Origin: Mycolicibacterium sp. P1-18
GTDB lineage: Bacteria > Actinomycetota > Actinomycetes > Mycobacteriales > Mycobacteriaceae
Assembly: GCF_008329535.1 (NCBI RefSeq)
Contig: NZ_NPKR01000001.1
Span: forward strand, 434,001 to 498,000
Direction of reading: 5' to 3'
DNA: 64,000 nt
The translations under genes were made by a program, and so were the position numbers. The notes under the pieces are model-generated. The model made no database searches. It had not been told where the DNA came from and saw only the letters and a program-made list of their open reading frames with translations. Shown one piece after another: positions 16,662 through 24,515 of the stretch. How positions within the stretch are numbered: position 1 is the first letter of the stretch; each line of letters starts with the position of its first letter.

Positions 16662-19174
16662 CGGAGTCTGGCCAGGAGGTAGGGCGCCGTCCGGCTCTGG
16701 GCCGACGCGGCGACGTGTTCGGGCGTACCCGCCGCGACCACCCGGCCGCCGGCGTCGCCTGCGCCGGGACCGAGGTCGATGACCCAGTCGGCTCCCGCCA
16801 CCACACCCATGTCGTGCTCGGCGACCACCACGGTGTTTCCCGCGTCCACCAGCAGGTGCAGTTGGCGTTCGAGCAGTTCGACGTCGGCCGGGTGCAACCC
16901 GGTCGTCGGCTCGTCCAGCACGTAGAACGTGTGTCCGCGGCGCGACCGCTGCAACTCCGAGGCCAACTTGATGCGCTGCGCCTCGCCGCCCGACAGCTCC
17001 GTGGCGGGCTGCCCGAGCCGCAGGTAACCCAGTCCGACGTCGCGCAGGGTGGCAAGACTCCGGGCCGCGGCGGGCACGTCGGCGAGGAACTCCGCGGCCT
17101 CGTCCACCGTCATCGCCAGGACGTCGGCGATCGTGCGGTCGCGGTAGCGCACCTCGAGGGTTTCGTCGGAGTACCTGGCCCCGTGGCACGTGGGGCAGGG
17201 AGCGTACGTCCCTGGGAGGAACAGCAATTCGACCGCGACGAAGCCCTCACCCTGACACGTGGGACAGCGGCCCTCGGCCACGTTGAACGAGAAGCGGCCC
17301 GCGCTCCACCCCCGCCGCCGGGCCTCGTCGGTACCCGCAAAGGCCTTCCGGACGGCGTCGAACATGCCGGTGTAGGTGGCGAGGTTGGAGCGCGGCGTCC
17401 GTCCGATCGGCTTCTGGTCCACGGTGACCAACCGGTCGACGGCCTCGACCCCGTCGGCCGTCACCCCGATGCTCGCGTCGAGGTCGACGTCGGCGACTCC
17501 CTCGTCGGCGTCGGCCGGATCGGCACTCTCGGATTCGGTTCCGGGAGAACCCAAGTGGCGGGCGACGACGTCCCCGACGACCTTGCAGACCAGGGTCGAC
17601 TTGCCGGAGCCGGACACCCCGGTGACGGCGGTGAACACGCCCAGCGGAATCCGGACCTCGAGGTCGCGCAGGTTGTGGAAGGACACGTTGCGGAGCCACA
17701 GCTCTCCCGACGCCTTCCGGTCGGCGCGCGGCCTGGCCGCCGCGTCACCGAACAGATACCGACGGGTCACCGAGGTGGGCACCTCGGCGAGGCCGGGTAC
17801 CGGCCCGCTGTAGAGCACCTCGCCGCCGAGTTCGCCCGCGCCGGGACCGACGTCGACGATCCAGTCGGCGCGCCGCACCACGTCCATGTCGTGCTCGACG
17901 ACGAACAGCGAATTGCCTGCTCGCCGAAGCCGATCCAGGACGTCGAGCAACGGCTCGGCGTCGGCCGGATGCAGGCCCGCCGACGGTTCGTCGAGCACGT
18001 AGAGGACACCGAACAGGCCGGCCCGCAGCTGCGTCGCCAAGCGCAGGCGCTGAAGTTCCCCCGGTGAGACCGTCGGCGTCCGACGGTTCAGGCTGAGATA
18101 GCCCAGGCCGAGATCCAGCAGAACCCGGATCCGCGCGACGAGGTCCGCCGCGATCATCGTGGCGACCTCGGTGGACTCGCCCGATTCGATGGACTCGTAG
18201 GCCGCGTCGGCGCCCACCCGGTTGGCCGCGGGTTCGAGCGTGGCGGCCAGGTCGACCAACGGCATGGCCACCAGTTCCGCAATGGTGTGGCCGGCGAAGG
18301 TGACGGCGAGCGCCTCCGGCCGCAGCCCCGACCCGGCGCACACGGGGCAGTCCACGGCGTCGACGAACTGCAGCACGCGGCGGCGCATCATCGCGCTCTG
18401 GGAGTTGGCCAGCGTGTGACGGACGTGGCGCTCGGCGCTGGAGAACGTGCCGTTGTAGTAGTAGTCCGCGGTGACCGGATGGCGACTCGGATCGATCTCC
18501 ACGGTCGGCTGGTCGTCGGTGAACAGGATCCAGTTGCGGGTGCGCTTGGGCAGTTTGCGCCACGGCACGTCCACGTCGTGGCCCAGCGTGATCAGGATGT
18601 CGCGCAGGTTCTGGCCCTGCCACGCCCCGGGCCACGCCGCGACGGCACCCTCGCGGATGGTCAGCGTCGGGTCGGGAACCAGCGTCTGCTCGGTGACGCG
18701 GTGAATCCGGCCCAGGCCGTGGCACTCCGGACACGCGCCGATGGCGGTGTTCGGTGAGAACGAGTCGGAGTCCAGGCGGATGGTGGCGCCGGCCGGGTAG
18801 GTGCCCGCCCGGGAGTAGAGCATCCGGAGCAGGTTCGAGAGGGTGGTCACGGTGCCGACGGTCGAGCGCGAGGTTCCGGCGCCGCGGCGCTGCTGCAGGG
18901 CGACCGCGGGCGGCAGGCCCGTGATGTCGTCAACCTTCGGGGCCCCGGCGGGCAGCAGCAGGCGGCGGGCATACGGCGCGACGGACTCGAAATACCGGCG
19001 TTGCGCCTCGGCGTAGACGGTGCCGAAGGCCAGCGACGACTTTCCCGACCCGGACACCCCCGTGAACGCCACGAACGCGTCGCGGGGCGCGGCCACGTCG
19101 ACCGTCCTGAGGTTGTGCACCTGCGATCCGACGACGCGGACGAAGGGATCGACGTCTTCGGGGGGTGCGGCCAC
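16658..19174 (-). CDS. UvrA-like excinuclease ATPase subunit
   Basis: An 838-residue duplicated ABC ATPase of the UvrA type, shorter than housekeeping UvrA (about 940-970). Two Walker A motifs ([13 protein letters not shown] near residue 30 and [13 protein letters not shown] near 520) pair with two signatures ([12 protein letters not shown] and [15 protein letters not shown]). Zinc-finger cysteine pairs are seen ([30 protein letters not shown]). Proteins like this recognise damaged or drug-bound DNA. No uvrB or uvrC is nearby, so an accessory, possibly drug-resistance, role is inferred. GTG at 19174 is chosen; a longer frame exists upstream without similarity. Confidence 0.85.
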   Translation of the reverse strand: MAAPPEDVDPFVRVVGSQVHNLRTVDVAAPRDAFVAFTGVSGSGKSSLAFGTVYAEAQRRYFESVAPYARRLLLPAGAPKVDDITGLPPAVALQQRRGAGTSRSTVGTVTTLSNLLRMLYSRAGTYPAGATIRLDSDSFSPNTAIGACPECHGLGRIHRVTEQTLVPDPTLTIREGAVAAWPGAWQGQNLRDILITLGHDVDVPWRKLPKRTRNWILFTDDQPTVEIDPSRHPVTADYYYNGTFSSAERHVRHTLANSQSAMMRRRVLQFVDAVDCPVCAGSGLRPEALAVTFAGHTIAELVAMPLVDLAATLEPAANRVGADAAYESIESGESTEVATMIAADLVARIRVLLDLGLGYLSLNRRTPTVSPGELQRLRLATQLRAGLFGVLYVLDEPSAGLHPADAEPLLDVLDRLRRAGNSLFVVEHDMDVVRRADWIVDVGPGAGELGGEVLYSGPVPGLAEVPTSVTRRYLFGDAAARPRADRKASGELWLRNVSFHNLRDLEVRIPLGVFTAVTGVSGSGKSTLVCKVVGDVVARHLGSPGTESESADPADADEGVADVDLDASIGVTADGVEAVDRLVTVDQKPIGRTPRSNLATYTGMFDAVRKAFAGTDEARRRGWSAGRFSFNVAEGRCPTCQGEGFVAVELLFLPGTYAPCPTCHGARYSDETLEVRYRDRTIADVLAMTVDEAAEFLADVPAAARSLATLRDVGLGYLRLGQPATELSGGEAQRIKLASELQRSRRGHTFYVLDEPTTGLHPADVELLERQLHLLVDAGNTVVVAEHDMGVVAGADWVIDLGPGAGDAGGRVVAAGTPEHVAASAQSRTAPYLLARLR

Positions 19175-19305
19175 GTTGCCAGTGTGGGCGCAGCCCCCGC
19201 CAGGACCAAACGTCGCGAAAGGGTCACTGCCACAGGACGATGGCTGATCTTGATGAATTTCGGCAGGCCGCCACGAACACGGCCCACCGGTGGCAGGCTC
19301 GGTCG

Positions 19306-19599
19306 ATGGCATTCACATTGACCTATTCCGACGGGCAAGAGACCGACTACGACGACGACACGGCGTGGGAGGTCGACGACGGCGTCCTGAAGATGGGGCG
19401 AAAGGGCGGCGAGTGGTCCGTCTACGTGTCCCCCAGCCACTGGGCCGTGCTGGAGGTGGGCGGCCATCGCCCGAAGGACGGCGAGGAGTCCGACGAGACG
19501 GCCGAGGAGACGGCGGCCGACGACACCGAGGACGCGGCCGACGACAAGGCCGACGATGCCAAGGACGAGGCCAAGGACGAGGCCGACCAAAAGGACTGA
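19306..19599 (+). CDS. Small acidic protein of unknown function
   Basis: A 97-residue protein. The first ~55 residues look folded (MAFTLTYSDGQETDYDDDT, then KGGEWSVYVSPSHWAVLEV), and the remainder is a highly charged Asp/Glu/Lys/Ala tail likely to be disordered or helical. I recognise no named family. An upstream in-frame ATG at 19240 would add 22 residues. It starts a run of same-strand genes, with the F420 oxidoreductase gene 42 bases downstream. Confidence 0.7.
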   Translation: MAFTLTYSDGQETDYDDDTAWEVDDGVLKMGRKGGEWSVYVSPSHWAVLEVGGHRPKDGEESDETAEETAADDTEDAADDKADDAKDEAKDEADQKD

Positions 19600-19641
19600 C
19601 GGTCGGGGTTGACCCGATGTTGGGTGGGTACAGCGCTGCGG

Positions 19642-20598
19642 GTGACCACCTTCGGATACTTCCTGTCCTGTGAACAATTCGGCCCCAAGGAGCTCGTCGA
19701 CCAAGCCCGACGGGCCGAGGCGGCCGGCTTCGACGCGCTGTGGATCTCCGACCACTTCCACCCCTGGAACGACGAGCAGGGCCAGAGCCCCTTCGTCTGG
19801 AGCGTGATCGGAGCCCTCTCCGAGGCGACCTCGTTGCCGGTGTCGACGGCGGTGACCTGCCCGACGATCCGCATCCACCCGGCCATCGTCGCGCAGGCCG
19901 CGGCGACCGCCGCGGTGCAGCACGACGGCCGCTTCGTGCTCGGGGTGGGCAGCGGCGAGGCGCTCAACGAGCACATCCTCGGTGACCCCTGGCCGTCCGT
20001 CGGTCTGCGGTGGGAGATGCTCGAGGAGGCCGTCGAGGTGATTCGACTCCTGCACCGGGGGGACGACGTCAGCCACCACGGTGTGCACTACGAGGTCTCC
20101 GACGCACGCATCTACACCCGGCCGGAACAGCCCGTCCCCATCTACGTCTCCGGCTTCGGGCCCCAGGGCGCCCAACTCGCCGGGCGCATCGGCGACGGTT
20201 ACTGCCTGGCCATGCCCGACGCCGAACTGGTCAAGACCTTCCGCGAATCCGGCGGCGGCGACAAGCCGGTGCAGGCAGGCACCAAGGTGAGTTGGGACGC
20301 CGACGCCGACGCCGCGCTGTCGGTGGCCCACCGGCTGTGGGCCAACGAACAACTCCCCGGCCAGCTGGCGCAGACGTTGCCGCGACCGCGGGACTTCGCC
20401 GACGCCATGTCGCTGGTGCCGCGCGAGAAGGTGGGCGAGGCCCTGGCGTGTGGATCCGACGTCGACCAGCACGTCACGCAACTCTGGTGCCACGTCGACG
20501 CCGGGATCGACGAGGTCTACGTGCAGCAGATCGGTGCCGACATGGACGGCTTCTTCGCCGCGTACCACGACGAGGTGCTGCCGCAACTGCGCGGCTGA
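19642..20598 (+). CDS. F420-dependent LLM-class oxidoreductase (G6PD-like family)
   Basis: A 318-residue TIM-barrel protein of the luciferase-like group that uses coenzyme F420. Seen are TTFGYFLSCEQFGPKELV, the WISDHFHPW motif, the GRFVLGVGSGEALNEH loop and RWEMLEEAVEVIRLL, all typical of the glucose-6-phosphate dehydrogenase-related F420 family. It would transfer hydride between F420 and a substrate that cannot be named. GTG at 19642 is chosen as start because it begins the conserved sequence; a TTG 33 bases upstream is possible. The next gene starts 9 bases after the stop. Confidence 0.88.
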   Translation: MTTFGYFLSCEQFGPKELVDQARRAEAAGFDALWISDHFHPWNDEQGQSPFVWSVIGALSEATSLPVSTAVTCPTIRIHPAIVAQAAATAAVQHDGRFVLGVGSGEALNEHILGDPWPSVGLRWEMLEEAVEVIRLLHRGDDVSHHGVHYEVSDARIYTRPEQPVPIYVSGFGPQGAQLAGRIGDGYCLAMPDAELVKTFRESGGGDKPVQAGTKVSWDADADAALSVAHRLWANEQLPGQLAQTLPRPRDFADAMSLVPREKVGEALACGSDVDQHVTQLWCHVDAGIDEVYVQQIGADMDGFFAAYHDEVLPQLRG

Positions 20599-20607
20599 TG
20601 TCGGCCC

Positions 20608-21045
20608 GTGAGGTACGCAAGCCGGATCGTCGTGGCGCTGGTGGTCGTGGTCAGCCTCGGCCTCCTGTTCCGTGCGTGTCCCGCCATCCGGGACGGCGTC
20701 CCCGGGCAGCTCGTGCAAGCCCACCGCGAGGGCGAATCCGCCGCGCGCACGGGACTTCTCGCCCTCGAGCTGTGGCGTGCCGAGCGCTCCAGCGGCCCCC
20801 TGGCCGCCGTGCAACTCGGTGACGCCGGTGAACAGATCACCACCGCACTGGGCGACGTCGCGGCCCTCGCACCCGACACGGAGGTGGACGCCGCGCGTCA
20901 GCAAGCCCTGATGGCGACCCTGTCCGACGCGGCCGCGGCCCTCGACGCCGCCGGTGCGGTGGTCCGGGGAGTGCCGACGTCCACCGACGTCGACCGCGAG
21001 TTGGCCCGTGCCGTCGGGGCCTTCGCCGATCGGGGCGGACCGTGA
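20608..21045 (+). CDS. Small membrane-anchored or secreted helical protein
   Basis: A 145-residue protein starting with GTG. Residues 5-25 form a hydrophobic segment (RIVVALVVVVSLGLLFR), followed by an Ala-rich helical region to the end. The single hydrophobic segment could be a signal anchor; there is no lipobox. The stop overlaps the start of the Nramp-like gene by four bases, so translation is probably coupled. I do not recognise a family; a role with the transporter is suggested only by the coupling. Confidence 0.75.
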   Translation: MRYASRIVVALVVVVSLGLLFRACPAIRDGVPGQLVQAHREGESAARTGLLALELWRAERSSGPLAAVQLGDAGEQITTALGDVAALAPDTEVDAARQQALMATLSDAAAALDAAGAVVRGVPTSTDVDRELARAVGAFADRGGP

Positions 21046-22271
21046 AGAAGCTGTTCGCCGTCGCCGTCGGGGTGCTCACGGCGATCGGCGGCTTCCTCGA
21101 CATCGGCGACCTGGTCACCAACGCGGTCGTCGGGTCCCGATTCGGCATGGCCCTGGCGTGGGTGGTTCCCGTTGGCGTGCTGGGCATTTGCCTGTACGCG
21201 CAGATGGCCGGACGAGTCGCCGCCGTCAGCGGCCGGGCCACCTTCGAGATCATCCGCGACCGCCTCGGCCCCCGCTCCGCCCTGACCAATCTGTCGGCCT
21301 CGTTCTTCGTCAACCTGATGACCATCACCGCCGAGATCGGCGGCATGGCGCTGGCGCTCCAACTCGCCACCGACGTCGGGCCCACGCTGTGGATGCCGGT
21401 GGCCGCCTTCGCCGTCTGGATCGTCATCTGGCGGGTCCGGTTCTCGGTGATGGAGAACGTCACCGGCGTCACCGGGCTGTGTCTCGTCGTGTTCGCGGTG
21501 AGCGTGTTCCTGCTGCACCCCGATTGGGCCGACCTCGGGCGCCAGGCCGTCCTACCGGCGGTTCCCGCGTCGGAGTCGACGGCGACCTACTGGTACTACG
21601 CCATCGCACTGTTCGGTGCGGCCATGACGCCCTACGAGGTGTTCTTCTTCTCCTCCGGCGCGGTCGAGGAACGCTGGACCATCGACGACCTCGGCCGATC
21701 CCGGATGAACGTTCTCGTCGGCTTTCCCCTCGGCGGCCTGCTGTCGCTGGCCATCGCCGCGTCGGCGACGATCGTGCTGTTGCCGAGGGGAATCGACGTG
21801 ACGTCACTGTCCCAGGTGGTCGCACCGGTCGTGATCGCCGGGGGCAAGCTAGCGCTCGCCTTCGTCATCGTCGGCGTCGTCGCCGCGACGTTCGGCGCCG
21901 CACTCGAGACGACCCTGTCGGCCGGCTACACCATCGCCCAATATCTGGGCTGGACGTGGGGAAAGTTCCGGCGGCCGGCGGAGGCCGCGCGCTTTCACGT
22001 GTTGATGATCGTCGTCCTCGTCGTCGGCTGCGCCGTGTTGCTCACCGGCGTCGACCCCATCAAGGTCACCGAGTACTCGGTGGTGTTCTCCGCCATCGCA
22101 CTGCCCCTGACCTATCTGCCGATCCTGTTGGTGGCCAACGACTCCGAATACATGGGTGACTACGTCAACGGAAAGGTCACCAACGTGCTCGCGACGATCT
22201 ACCTCGGCATCATCCTGGTGGCCTCGCTCGCCGCGATACCGCTGATGATCGTCACCGGAGCGGGCCAATGA
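21042..22271 (+). CDS. Nramp-related transporter with non-canonical metal-site motifs
   Basis: A 409-residue membrane protein with about eleven helices and the overall pattern of the Nramp family. In standard members helix 1 carries DPGN and helix 6 carries MPH, which bind Mn or Fe. Here helix 1 reads GGFLDIGDLVTNA and helix 6 reads AAMTPYEVFFFSSG, so the aspartate may be kept but the methionine-proline-histidine triplet is replaced. This points away from ordinary manganese or iron uptake and perhaps toward Mg or another substrate, as in described Nramp-related magnesium transporters. It is coupled by four-base overlaps to genes on both sides. Confidence 0.82.
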   Translation: MKKLFAVAVGVLTAIGGFLDIGDLVTNAVVGSRFGMALAWVVPVGVLGICLYAQMAGRVAAVSGRATFEIIRDRLGPRSALTNLSASFFVNLMTITAEIGGMALALQLATDVGPTLWMPVAAFAVWIVIWRVRFSVMENVTGVTGLCLVVFAVSVFLLHPDWADLGRQAVLPAVPASESTATYWYYAIALFGAAMTPYEVFFFSSGAVEERWTIDDLGRSRMNVLVGFPLGGLLSLAIAASATIVLLPRGIDVTSLSQVVAPVVIAGGKLALAFVIVGVVAATFGAALETTLSAGYTIAQYLGWTWGKFRRPAEAARFHVLMIVVLVVGCAVLLTGVDPIKVTEYSVVFSAIALPLTYLPILLVANDSEYMGDYVNGKVTNVLATIYLGIILVASLAAIPLMIVTGAGQ

Positions 22272-22681
22272 GGGCCCGCCGCGGTCGCGACGAGCTGAGC
22301 CCACTGCCGTGGGACGGCCGGGTCGTCGACGCCCGGCTGCAGGTGCTCGACCGCCAACTCCACAACCATCGCGGCGACCCGATCGGCGTCGTCGACGACC
22401 TCGATCTCGCCGACGTTCCCGTGGGCGTACCCATCGACGCGGGCACGCCGGCTCCGCGGGCCGCCGCGCTGGTCACCGGGCACGTGCTGGCCACCCGCAT
22501 CCTCGGCGGCAGCACGCCCACGTCCCGGCTCGTCTTCATCCCGTGGGATCTGGTGGACCGCCTCGGCGTGGTGATCACCCTGCGGCGCAACGATCTTCGG
22601 CCGGGCTCGCTGTGGGTGGAGAAGTGGCTACGGCGCCACGTGGTAGCACGCATCCCCGGAGGCCGTCATGCTCCTGAGTGA
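22268..22681 (+). CDS. PRC-barrel-like protein
   Basis: A 137-residue protein. The segment VVDARLQVLDRQLHNHRGDP followed by IGVVDDLDLADV has the pattern of a PRC-barrel, a small beta-barrel found in RNA maturation and signalling proteins. A second similar segment LVFIPWDLVDRLGVVITLRR follows. The ATG overlaps the Nramp stop by four bases. Its pairing with a further PRC-like gene suggests the two act together, perhaps as cytoplasmic partners or sensors of the transporter; that is inference. Confidence 0.7.
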   Translation: MRARRGRDELSPLPWDGRVVDARLQVLDRQLHNHRGDPIGVVDDLDLADVPVGVPIDAGTPAPRAAALVTGHVLATRILGGSTPTSRLVFIPWDLVDRLGVVITLRRNDLRPGSLWVEKWLRRHVVARIPGGRHAPE

Positions 22682-23030
22682 CGTACTCGGACGCGCCGTC
22701 CTGGAGCACGACGGGACACCGGTCGGCACCGTGGTCGACGTCCGACTCGGTGGAGGACGGAGTCAGGGCGACGGGACCGGGGTGGGTCCCATGCGACTGA
22801 TCGGCTTCGCCGTCAGCCCGCACACCCGGGCGTCGTACCTCGGCTACGAACGCACCGACGTCACCGCACCCGCCGTCATCTCGGCACTGCTGCGGTGGCG
22901 GCATCGGGGCACGTTCCTGGCCGCCTGGGCCGACGTCGGCCGCATCGACGCCCACTCGATCACGCTTCGGCCCGGCTACCACCGGTACTCCGCCCGGCTC
23001 GACACCCGTCACCGACACGTCGACGTTTGA
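22668..23030 (+). CDS. PRC-barrel domain protein
   Basis: A 120-residue protein whose N-terminus MLLSDVLGRAVLEHDGTPVG leads into TVVDVRLGGG, a standard PRC-barrel opening. The middle LIGFAVSPHTRASYLGYERT fits the following strands. It overlaps the previous gene by 14 bases, and a GGAGG-like sequence lies within that gene just before the ATG. The two adjacent PRC-like proteins may form a heteromer. No catalytic motif is seen. Confidence 0.78.
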   Translation: MLLSDVLGRAVLEHDGTPVGTVVDVRLGGGRSQGDGTGVGPMRLIGFAVSPHTRASYLGYERTDVTAPAVISALLRWRHRGTFLAAWADVGRIDAHSITLRPGYHRYSARLDTRHRHVDV

Positions 23031-23088
23031 AGGGGGTCGTAGCGGGAACGTCGCCTTGACCCGGGAAACCGCGTGTGAAGGAGGAGTG

Positions 23089-23499
23089 ATGAGCGCAGGT
23101 TCGACGCCGACCGAGAATGCCTCGACCGGCGAACTGATCACCCAGCTGGCGGCACAGACTGAGCGCCTGGTGCGTGACGAGATCAGGCTGGCCCAGAAGG
23201 AATTTCAGGAATCGGCCAAACACGCCGGCATCGGTGCCGGATTGTTCAGCGTCGCAGGCGTATTCGCCGTCTTCGGCGTGGCCACGCTGATTGCGGCCGC
23301 GGTGGCCGCGCTCGCCCTCGTTCTGCCGGTGTGGGCGGCGGCCCTGATCGTCGCGGTCGTGCTGCTGGCGGTCGGCGGAATCGCCGCCTTGACGGGCAAG
23401 CGTCAGGTGCAGGAGGCGTCGCCGGTACCCCAGCAGACGGTGGCGAACGTCAAGGAAGACATCCACGAGGTGAAGGACGCGCGCCATGACCGAACCTGA
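23089..23499 (+). CDS. Actinobacterial holin-X-like membrane protein
   Basis: A 136-residue protein with a helical charged N-terminus (ELITQLAAQTERLVRDEIRL) and two adjoining hydrophobic segments (residues 45-100), matching the pattern of the putative actinobacterial holin-X family (phage holin 3-6 type). In non-phage contexts these are small envelope proteins of unknown role. The ATG at 23089 follows GAAGGAGG closely. It overlaps the DUF3618 gene by 14 bases. Confidence 0.85.
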   Translation: MSAGSTPTENASTGELITQLAAQTERLVRDEIRLAQKEFQESAKHAGIGAGLFSVAGVFAVFGVATLIAAAVAALALVLPVWAAALIVAVVLLAVGGIAALTGKRQVQEASPVPQQTVANVKEDIHEVKDARHDRT

Positions 23500-23776
23500 T
23501 TCGTCCCGTGCCGAGCCGGGTCCCGACGCGACGATCGACGACCTACAGGCCGACATCGAGGACACCCGCGCCGATCTCGGCGACACCGCGCGTGCGCTGA
23601 CCGACAAGCTGGACGTGAAGGGTCGGGCCGGCGACGCCGTGGACGACGCCAAGCACCGGGTGGTCGAGAGCGCCACCACGCCCGACGGTTCGGTCAAGCC
23701 AGCACTTCCGGTGACGGCCGTCGCGATCGCCGTGCTGCTGCTCGGTATCGTCGTCTGGCGAAGGAGAAGGCGATGA
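23486..23776 (+). CDS. DUF3618 family protein
   Basis: A 96-residue protein with the family motif IDDLQADIEDTRADLGDTAR followed by ALTDKLDVKGRA, and a C-terminal membrane helix (residues 72-90) ending in WRRRRR. Such proteins are usually found with holin-X-like and DUF4235 genes, as here. The positively charged end implies a cytoplasmic C-terminus. Function unknown. It overlaps both neighbours. Confidence 0.88.
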   Translation: MTEPDSSRAEPGPDATIDDLQADIEDTRADLGDTARALTDKLDVKGRAGDAVDDAKHRVVESATTPDGSVKPALPVTAVAIAVLLLGIVVWRRRRR

Positions 23777-24066
23777 CCACGAACGCACCGTCAGCGACGG
23801 CGAAGATCCTCTACCGTCCCGTCGGACTGATCAGTTCCATCCTGGGCGGGTTGGTGGCCAGCGCCATCTTCAAGCAGGTGTGGAAGCGCGCCAGCCCCGG
23901 CCACAAGCCGGATCCGCCGACGGCACTGCAGACCGAGTATCCGTTCAAGGAAATCCTCCTGGCGGCCGCCGTGCAGGGCGTCGTCTACTCACTGGTGAAG
24001 ACCGTGATCGACCGGCAGGGCGCACGCGTCTTCGAACGCTGGACCGGCGAGTGGCCCGGTAGCTAA
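23773..24066 (+). CDS. DUF4235 family membrane protein
   Basis: A 97-residue protein with a first hydrophobic segment (YRPVGLISSILGGLVASAIF) and a second (EILLAAAVQGVVYSLVKTVI), the latter followed by DRQGARVFERWTGEWPG, which matches DUF4235. It overlaps the DUF3618 stop by four bases and ends the packed run that begins near 19.3 kb. The role is unknown; the trio is probably envelope related. Confidence 0.88.
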   Translation: MTTNAPSATAKILYRPVGLISSILGGLVASAIFKQVWKRASPGHKPDPPTALQTEYPFKEILLAAAVQGVVYSLVKTVIDRQGARVFERWTGEWPGS

Positions 24067-24118
24067 CGGCCAGTCCCTTCACAGCTAGACCCGGTGGTCC
24101 CCGTGCCACCATTTCGGC

Positions 24119-24319
24119 ATGCCCACCATCCGTGCCGCCATGTCGGTCATCCCCCACGGCGGACCGGCCATCGCGATCTTCGTGGGCTGTCTCTTCGTCG
24201 CCGTCGTCGCGGCCGTCGTCGCCATGGAGATGAAGCGCAAGCCCGTGCCGTGGGCCGCGACGTCCTTCGTCGTCTGCCTGGTCGTGCTCAGCGCGGGCGT
24301 CGACGTCCTGACGCATTGA
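24119..24319 (+). CDS. Small two-helix membrane protein
   Basis: A 66-residue protein with two hydrophobic segments (residues 15-36 and 45-62) separated by MEMKRKPVPWA. No family recognised. It stands 52 bases after the DUF4235 gene and about 200 bases before the carboxylic acid reductase gene, with no strong ribosome binding site. Confidence 0.6.
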   Translation: MPTIRAAMSVIPHGGPAIAIFVGCLFVAVVAAVVAMEMKRKPVPWAATSFVVCLVVLSAGVDVLTH

Positions 24320-24428
24320 GTTCCCGTGAGATCGGTCACCGGGGGCTCGACCCTCTGCGCCGACGTGGCCGCTCGGGGCGCTGCGGACTACGGCGCCAAG
24401 CCTTCTCACAGCATCCGTCCAGGAATAT

Positions 24429-24444
24429 TTAGCTTCGCTAACGT
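24429..24444 (+). promoter_or_regulatory. Inverted repeat and possible -10 element upstream of car
   Basis: TTAGC-TTC-GCTAA at 24429-24441 is a perfect short inverted repeat in an AT-rich patch 75 bases before the car start. TAACGT (24439-24444) fits the mycobacterial -10 pattern TANNNT, but no convincing -35 is seen. Confidence 0.3.
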
Positions 24445-24515
24445 AGTTTCCGGTCGTGGAGCCGGCGATGCTCACCGCCGACGATTCGACAACCTGGATT
24501 TTCGAGGAGACCCCA

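Noticed and set aside
23089..24066. Prophage remnant because of the holin-like protein
   Set aside because: Holin-X, DUF3618 and DUF4235 genes are an ordinary actinobacterial set, and no other phage gene is near.
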